In this document: in pieces, positions 59,201 through 64,000 of the stretch
Numbering within the stretch: position 1 is the stretch's first letter
How the letters are laid out: each line of letters begins with the position of its first letter
NCBI GenBank assembly: GCA_003864495.1
Contig: ML133451.1
Span: 637,912-701,911, forward strand
From: Nemopilema nomurai
Lineage: Eukaryota > Cnidaria > Scyphozoa > Rhizostomeae > Rhizostomatidae
Length of the DNA stretch: 64,000 nt
Direction: 5' to 3'
Position numbers and translations under genes: made by a program
Notes under the pieces: generated by a model
What the model was told of the DNA's origin: nothing
Databases searched by the model: none
What the model saw: the letters and a program-made list of their open reading frames with translations, nothing else

Positions 59201-62200
59201 AGCACTCAACTTTTGATGCTAACCTGCAATGCTGACGGTACACCAACACCAACTTTTAAGTGGAAGAAAGGTGTCTATGTATTGCAAGATACAGTGAAAA
59301 CAAAGTATTCGGATGGTGGAAAGAGCATCACATTAACAAATATAACTAGAAGTGATAACGGCAGCTACATGTGTGAATCTTCAAATGGCAGGACTGCTGT
59401 TTCAGCTGCTGCAATAGTGACAGTAAATTGTTAGTTTTTCATTTGAGATTTCAATTACTTTATGTAATGTAAGGTCACTTCAATTACCTTTTCATTATTT
59501 GCTTTCTGTAAGGTCACATTGTGATGTTAGCTACTGAGCAAGCCAACTTTCATTTCATTCGACTTGAAGTTTTCCATTTTGTTTAGATAAGGCTTTATAA
59601 AGTAATCTTATGTTACATCTTTAATTCCAGGTAAACATAACGCAATTAGAAGTGAAAATCCAATCAAAGATCAAAGTTATATTTTACCACCAATAAATCC
59701 ACTTTCTCTATCACTATTTAATTATCTTTTTTGTAGATGTTGATTGTGCATATTGATTGAGTGTGATCATGAGTGTGATTATAACTTCTAGATGTCAAGT
59801 TTGCCACGTTATGTATATTGTTAAGTAGGCTGTTGTGAGTACTATTTGATGTTGTTCTTGGTTCTTTGTAGATATTGATCCAATTGAGTTCAACTCTTCC
59901 TCGACGTCAGTTACCTTAAATGAAACATCAGCATTCTTCGTTGAATGCAAAACAGTATCCAACCCATCGGCAACGTATTCTTGGACCAGCCCTTCTGGGA
60001 CAGTGGTCTCTGGCTCATCCGTTCTGTCGTTTAGCTCTGTGAACAGAAACCAGAATGGGACGTACACATGTGCTGCTACCAATAATGCAGGGCTGACTGC
60101 TACCAAAAGTCTCACGTTGACTGTGCAATGTAAGTAGCGTCGTTTTGTAGTGGAATGTTCAGCCATGTGAAATAGGCCATTTTGAGTGGCTGCAGACATT
60201 GATCACAGTAATAAACCTTGGACATGAGATTAGAATGGCTTGTGCTACATGTGTATTTCTAAGCACGTGCTTTTGGGGCAGATAATGGAGTGCCATTGCT
60301 TTGTTTTGCCATTCAGGGTGTGCGTTTAATTTCTTTGCAAAGTCGCTGCAAAAATCGTATGAAAAGGGGATCTCTTTACGTGAATTATCAGTGCTGAATA
60401 AAAAGCTATATTTGGCACGTTTGATAGTGTGACATTGTAATTTATTAACGCCATATTTGAACTGGCCTTACGTGACGCCAATTCATCCACCCTTCTCTCT
60501 TCCGACGCTTTGCCTTTATGACGTTTTTAGCTAGCGTAGTCAGTGCTTTATAAAAAGACTACTTTCTTGATTTACCAATGTGTGCTAAAAGATTTAATGA
60601 TCGTGTAAACTGCCATTGAGTGATACCCAAGGACAGGTACTGCTTGACGGACTTTTAAAGCTTGCCATTCGAATCCTCTTCGTGCTTCGTACCGTTCAGT
60701 TTTCAGCCTGGTGTTTTGGCGATTTAGAAAAGGCCCCTCTGTAACGCTTGCCAGAGGTCCGCTTTGCCATATCATTTCGAGTTCATTGTTAAGAAGGCTG
60801 TTGTGAGTACTATTTGATGTTGTTCTTGGTTCTTTGTAGATATTGATCCAATTGAGTTCAACTCTTCCTCGACGTCAGTTACCTTAAATGAAACATCAGC
60901 ATTCTTCGTTGAATGCAAAACAGTATCCAACCCATCGGCAACGTATTCTTGGACCAGCCCTTCTGGGACAGTGGTCTCTGGCTCATCCGTTCTGTCGTTT
61001 AGCTCTGTGAACAGAAACCAGAATGGGACGTACACATGTGCTGCTACCAATAATGCAGGGCTGACTGCTACCAAAAGTCTCACGTTGACTGTGCAATGTA
61101 AGTAGCGTCGTTTTGTAGTGGAATGTTCAGCCATGTGAAAACGGCCATTTCGAGTGGCTGCAGATATTGATCACAGTAATAAACCTTGGACATGAGATTA
61201 GAATGGCTTGTGCTACATGTGTATTTCTAAGCACGTGCTTTTCGGGCAGATAATGGAGTGCCACTGCTCTGTTTTGCCATTCAGGGTGTGCGTTTAATTT
61301 CTTTGCAAAGTCGCTGCAAAAATCGTATGAAAAGGGGATCTCTTTACGTGAATTATCAGTGCTGAATAAAAAGCTATATTTGGCACGTTTGATAGTGTGA
61401 CATTGTAATATTTTAACGCCATATTTGAACTGGCCTTACGTGACGCCAATTCATCCACCCTTTTCTCTTCCGACGCTTTGCCTTTATGACGTTTTTAGCT
61501 AGCGTAGTCAGTGCTTTATAAAAAGACTACTTTCTTGATTTACCAATGTGTGCTAAAAGATTTAATGATCGTGTAAACTGCCATTGAGTGATACCCAAGG
61601 ACAGGTACTGCTTGACGGACTTTTAAAGCTTGCCATTCGAATCCTCTTCGTGCTTCGTACCGTTCAGTTTTCAGCCTGGTGTTTTGGCGATTTAGAAAAG
61701 GCCCCTCTGTAACGCTTGCCAGAGGTCCGCTTTGCCATATCATTTCGAGTTCATTGTTAAGAAGGCTGTTGTGAGTACTATTTGATGTTGTTCTTGGTTC
61801 TTTGTAGACATTGATCCAATTGAGTTCAACTCTTCCTCGACGTCAGTTACCTTAAATGAAACATCAGCATTCTTCGTTGAATGCAAAACAGTATCCAACC
61901 CATCGGCAACGTATTCTTGGACCAGCCCTTCTGGGACAGTGGTCTCTGGCTCATCCGTTCTGTCGTTTAGCTCTGTGAACAGAAACCAGAATGGGACGTA
62001 CACATGTGCTGCTACCAATAATGTAGGGCTGACTGCTACCAAAAGTCTCACGTTGACTGTGCAATGTAAGTAGCGTCGTTTTGTAGTGGAATGTTCAGCC
62101 ATGTGAAATAGGCCATTTCGAGTGGCTGCAGATATTGATCACAGTAATAAACCTTGGACATGAGATTAGAATGGCTTGTGCTACATGTGTATTTCTAAGC

Positions 62201-63996
62201 ACGTGCTTTTGGGCAGATAATGGAGTGCCACTGCTCTGTTTTGCCATTCAGGGTGTGCGTTTAATTTCTTTGCAAGTCGCTGCAAAAATCGTATGAAAAG
62301 GGGATCCTTACGTGAATTATCAGTGCTGAATAAAAAGCTATATTTGGCACGTTTGATAGTGTGACATTGTAATATTTTAACGCCATATTTGAACTGGCCT
62401 TACGTGACGCCAATTCATCCACCCTTTCTCTTCCGACGCTTTGCCTTTATGACGTTTTTAGCTAGCGTAGTCAGTGCTTTATAAAAAGACTACTTTCTTG
62501 ATTTACCAATGTGTGCTAAAAGATTTAATGATCGTGTAAACTGCCATTGAGTGATACCCAAGGACAGGTACTGCTTGACGGACTTTTAAAGCTTGCCATT
62601 CGAATCCTCTTCGTGCTTCGTACCGTTCAGTTTTCAGCCTGGTGTTTTGGCGATTTAGAAAAGGCCCCTCTGTAACGCTTGCCAGAGGTCCGCTTTGCCA
62701 TATCATTTCGAGTTCATTGTTAAGAAGGCTGTTGTGAGTACTATTTGATGTTGTTCTTGGTTCTTTGTAGATATTGATCCAATTGAGTTCAACTCTTCCT
62801 CGACGTCAGTTACCTTAAATGAAACATCAGCATTCTTCGTTGAATGCAAAACAGTATCCAACCCATCGGCAACGTATTCTTGGACCAGCCCTTCTGGGAC
62901 AGTGGTCTCTGGCTCATCCGTTCTGTCGTTTAGCTCTGTGAACAGAAACCAGAATGGGACGTACACATGTGCTGCTACCAATAATGCAGGGCTGACTGCT
63001 ACCAAAAGTCTCACGTTGACTGTGCAATGTAAGTAGCGTCGTTTTGTAGTGGAATGTTCAGCCATGTGAAATAGGCCATTTCGAGTGGCTGCAGATATTG
63101 ATCACAGTAATAAACCTTGGACATGAGATTAGAATGGCTTGTGCTACATGTGTATTTCTAAGCACGTGCTTTTCGGGCAGATAATGGAATGCCACTGCTC
63201 TGTTTTGCCATTCAGGGTGTGCGTTTAATTTCTTTGCAAAGTCGCTGCAAAAATCGTATGAAAAGGGGATCCCCTTACGTGAATTATCAGTGCTGAATAA
63301 AAAGCTATATTTGGCACGTTTGATAGTGTGACATTGTAATATTTTAACGCCATATTTGAACTGGCCTTACGTGACGCCAATTCATCCACCCTTTTCTCTT
63401 CCGACGCTTTGCCTTTATGACGTTTTTAGCTAGCGTAGTCAGTGCTTTATAAAAAGACTACTTTCTTGATTTACCAATGTGTGCTAAAAGATTTAATGAT
63501 CGTGTAAACTGCCATTGAGTGATACCCAAGGACAGGTACTGCTTGACGGACTTTTAAAGCTTGCCATTCGAATCCTCTTCGTGCTTCGTACCGTTCAGTT
63601 TTCAGCCTGGTGTTTTGGCGATTTAGAAAAGGCCCCTCTGTAACGCTTGCCAGAGGTCCGCTTTGCCATATCATTTCGAGGTCATTGTTAAGAAGGCTGT
63701 TGTGAGTACTATTTGATGTTGTTCTTGGTTCTTTGTAGATATTGATCCAATTGAGTTCAACTCTTCCTCGACGTCAGTTACCTTAAATGAAACATCAGCA
63801 TTCTTCGTTGAATGCAAAACAGTATCCAACCCATCGGCAACGTATTCTTGGAGTAGCCCTTCTGGGACAGTGGTCTCTGGCTCATCCGTTCTGTCGTTTA
63901 GCTCTGTGAACAGAAACCAGAATGGGACGTACACATGTGCTGCTACCAATAATGTAGGGCTGACTGCTACCAAAAGTCTCACGTTGACTGTGCAAT
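56244..63996 (+). CDS. Immunoglobulin-superfamily protein, 5' part with tandem Ig exons (partial)
   Basis: Exon 1 (56244-56286) encodes the signal peptide MLLAVLIAAFFQALG. Exon 2 (58463-58774) and exon 3 (59154-59429) each encode one Ig domain with Cys, Trp and the D-x-G-x-Y-x-C signature (DVGDYSC; DNGSYMC). Five copies of a third Ig exon follow: 59872-60129, 60840-61097, 61808-62065, 62771-63028 and 63739-63996, each 258 bases with QNGTYTC. Every intron is phase 1, so exons can be added or skipped without breaking the frame. Many N-x-S/T sites suggest an extracellular, glycosylated product. It continues past the window, so membrane anchor and length are unknown. It could be an adhesion, hemicentin-like or self-recognition molecule; the sequence does not decide. 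Confidence 0.85.
56287..58462 (+). other. Intron 1 of the Ig gene
   Basis: A 2.2 kb intron separating the signal-peptide exon from the first Ig exon (donor GTGAGT, acceptor TTTACAG). AT-rich; the ORF at 56472-56687 has no recognisable content. Confidence 0.6.
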
Positions 63997-64000
63997 GTAA
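59818..64000 (+). repeat. Tandem array of 963-968 bp units, each with one Ig exon
   Basis: Exon starts are spaced 968, 968, 963 and 968 bases. Exon and flanking intron are nearly identical between units. Amino-acid differences are only Ala to Val in copies 3 and 5 (NNAGL/NNVGL) and Thr to Ser in copy 5 (SWTSP/SWSSP). Homology to the unit starts at about 59818 (TTGTTAAG) and runs through the right edge of the window, so the number of copies is not known. Confidence 0.95.
60469..60555 (+). promoter_or_regulatory. Possible intronic promoter in each Ig unit
   Basis: TTACGTGACGCC (60469-60480), TGACGTTT (60529-60536) and TATAAAA (60549-60555) lie 285 bp before the next Ig exon and recur in every unit, for example TATAAAA near 61517. 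The CRE-then-TATA order resembles the gene B promoter. No leader or ATG in the exon frame follows closely, so this is only a candidate. Confidence 0.2.

Noticed and set aside
59795..63982. Repeated minus-strand ORFs of 67, 103, 120 and 134 codons in the Ig array
   Set aside because: They are antisense shadows of the Ig exons and of the repeated intron; the + strand frames have Ig signatures and correct splice sites.
1..64000. CRISPR array, operon or prokaryotic system
   Set aside because: Repeats are kilobase-scale duplications or transposons; genes are spliced and eukaryotic.

Overview
This window is nuclear DNA of an invertebrate animal, most likely an anthozoan cnidarian (stony coral or sea anemone). 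Genes are split by GT-AG introns, there is no operon logic, and AT-rich introns carry many LINE and DNA-transposon remnants. The LINE C-terminal fragments and the G-rich repeat built on GGGGGCTTATTCGAG resemble elements I associate with cnidarian genomes. The organism call is inference; the gene calls below rest on spliced reading frames followed base by base.

Region 1 (1-43770) is a head-to-tail tandem array of a 14.0-15.5 kb segment: copy A 1-14048 (already inside the unit at the window edge), copy B 14049-29579, copy C 29580-43770 (broken off). Each copy carries, on the + strand, gene A (seven exons, unknown protein with a nuclear-type basic C-terminus) and gene B (four exons, acidic protein with two SUMO-interaction-like motifs, a basic NLS and a TATA/CRE promoter). 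Each also has weaker minus-strand ORFs, a LINE remnant, and (full in B and C, only a stub in A) a nested 1.15 kb DNA transposon with long inverted repeats. Small indels break different genes in different copies: gene A is open only in copy B, gene B only in copy C.

Region 2 (43771-54330) is ordinary conserved sequence: a hAT-transposase scrap at the array edge, then EXOSC3/RRP40 (4 exons, +) and syntaxin-18 (11 exons, -) in convergent orientation, their stop codons 294 bp apart. Both are complete and frame-perfect. Syntaxin-18 intron 6 holds a 1.77 kb element with CAGTCTT ends, and a TA-flanked G-rich MITE sits 129 bp upstream of its start codon.

Region 3 (56244-64000) is the 5' part of a secreted or membrane immunoglobulin-superfamily gene on the + strand: a signal-peptide exon, two single-exon Ig domains, then five nearly identical copies of a third Ig exon in a 963-968 bp tandem array that runs off the window. 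All its introns are phase 1.

Worth following up: the decaying but complementary triplication of genes A and B; the SIM-bearing gene B; a conserved frame conflict and RNA hairpin at gene A exon 7; and the very recent Ig-exon amplification.
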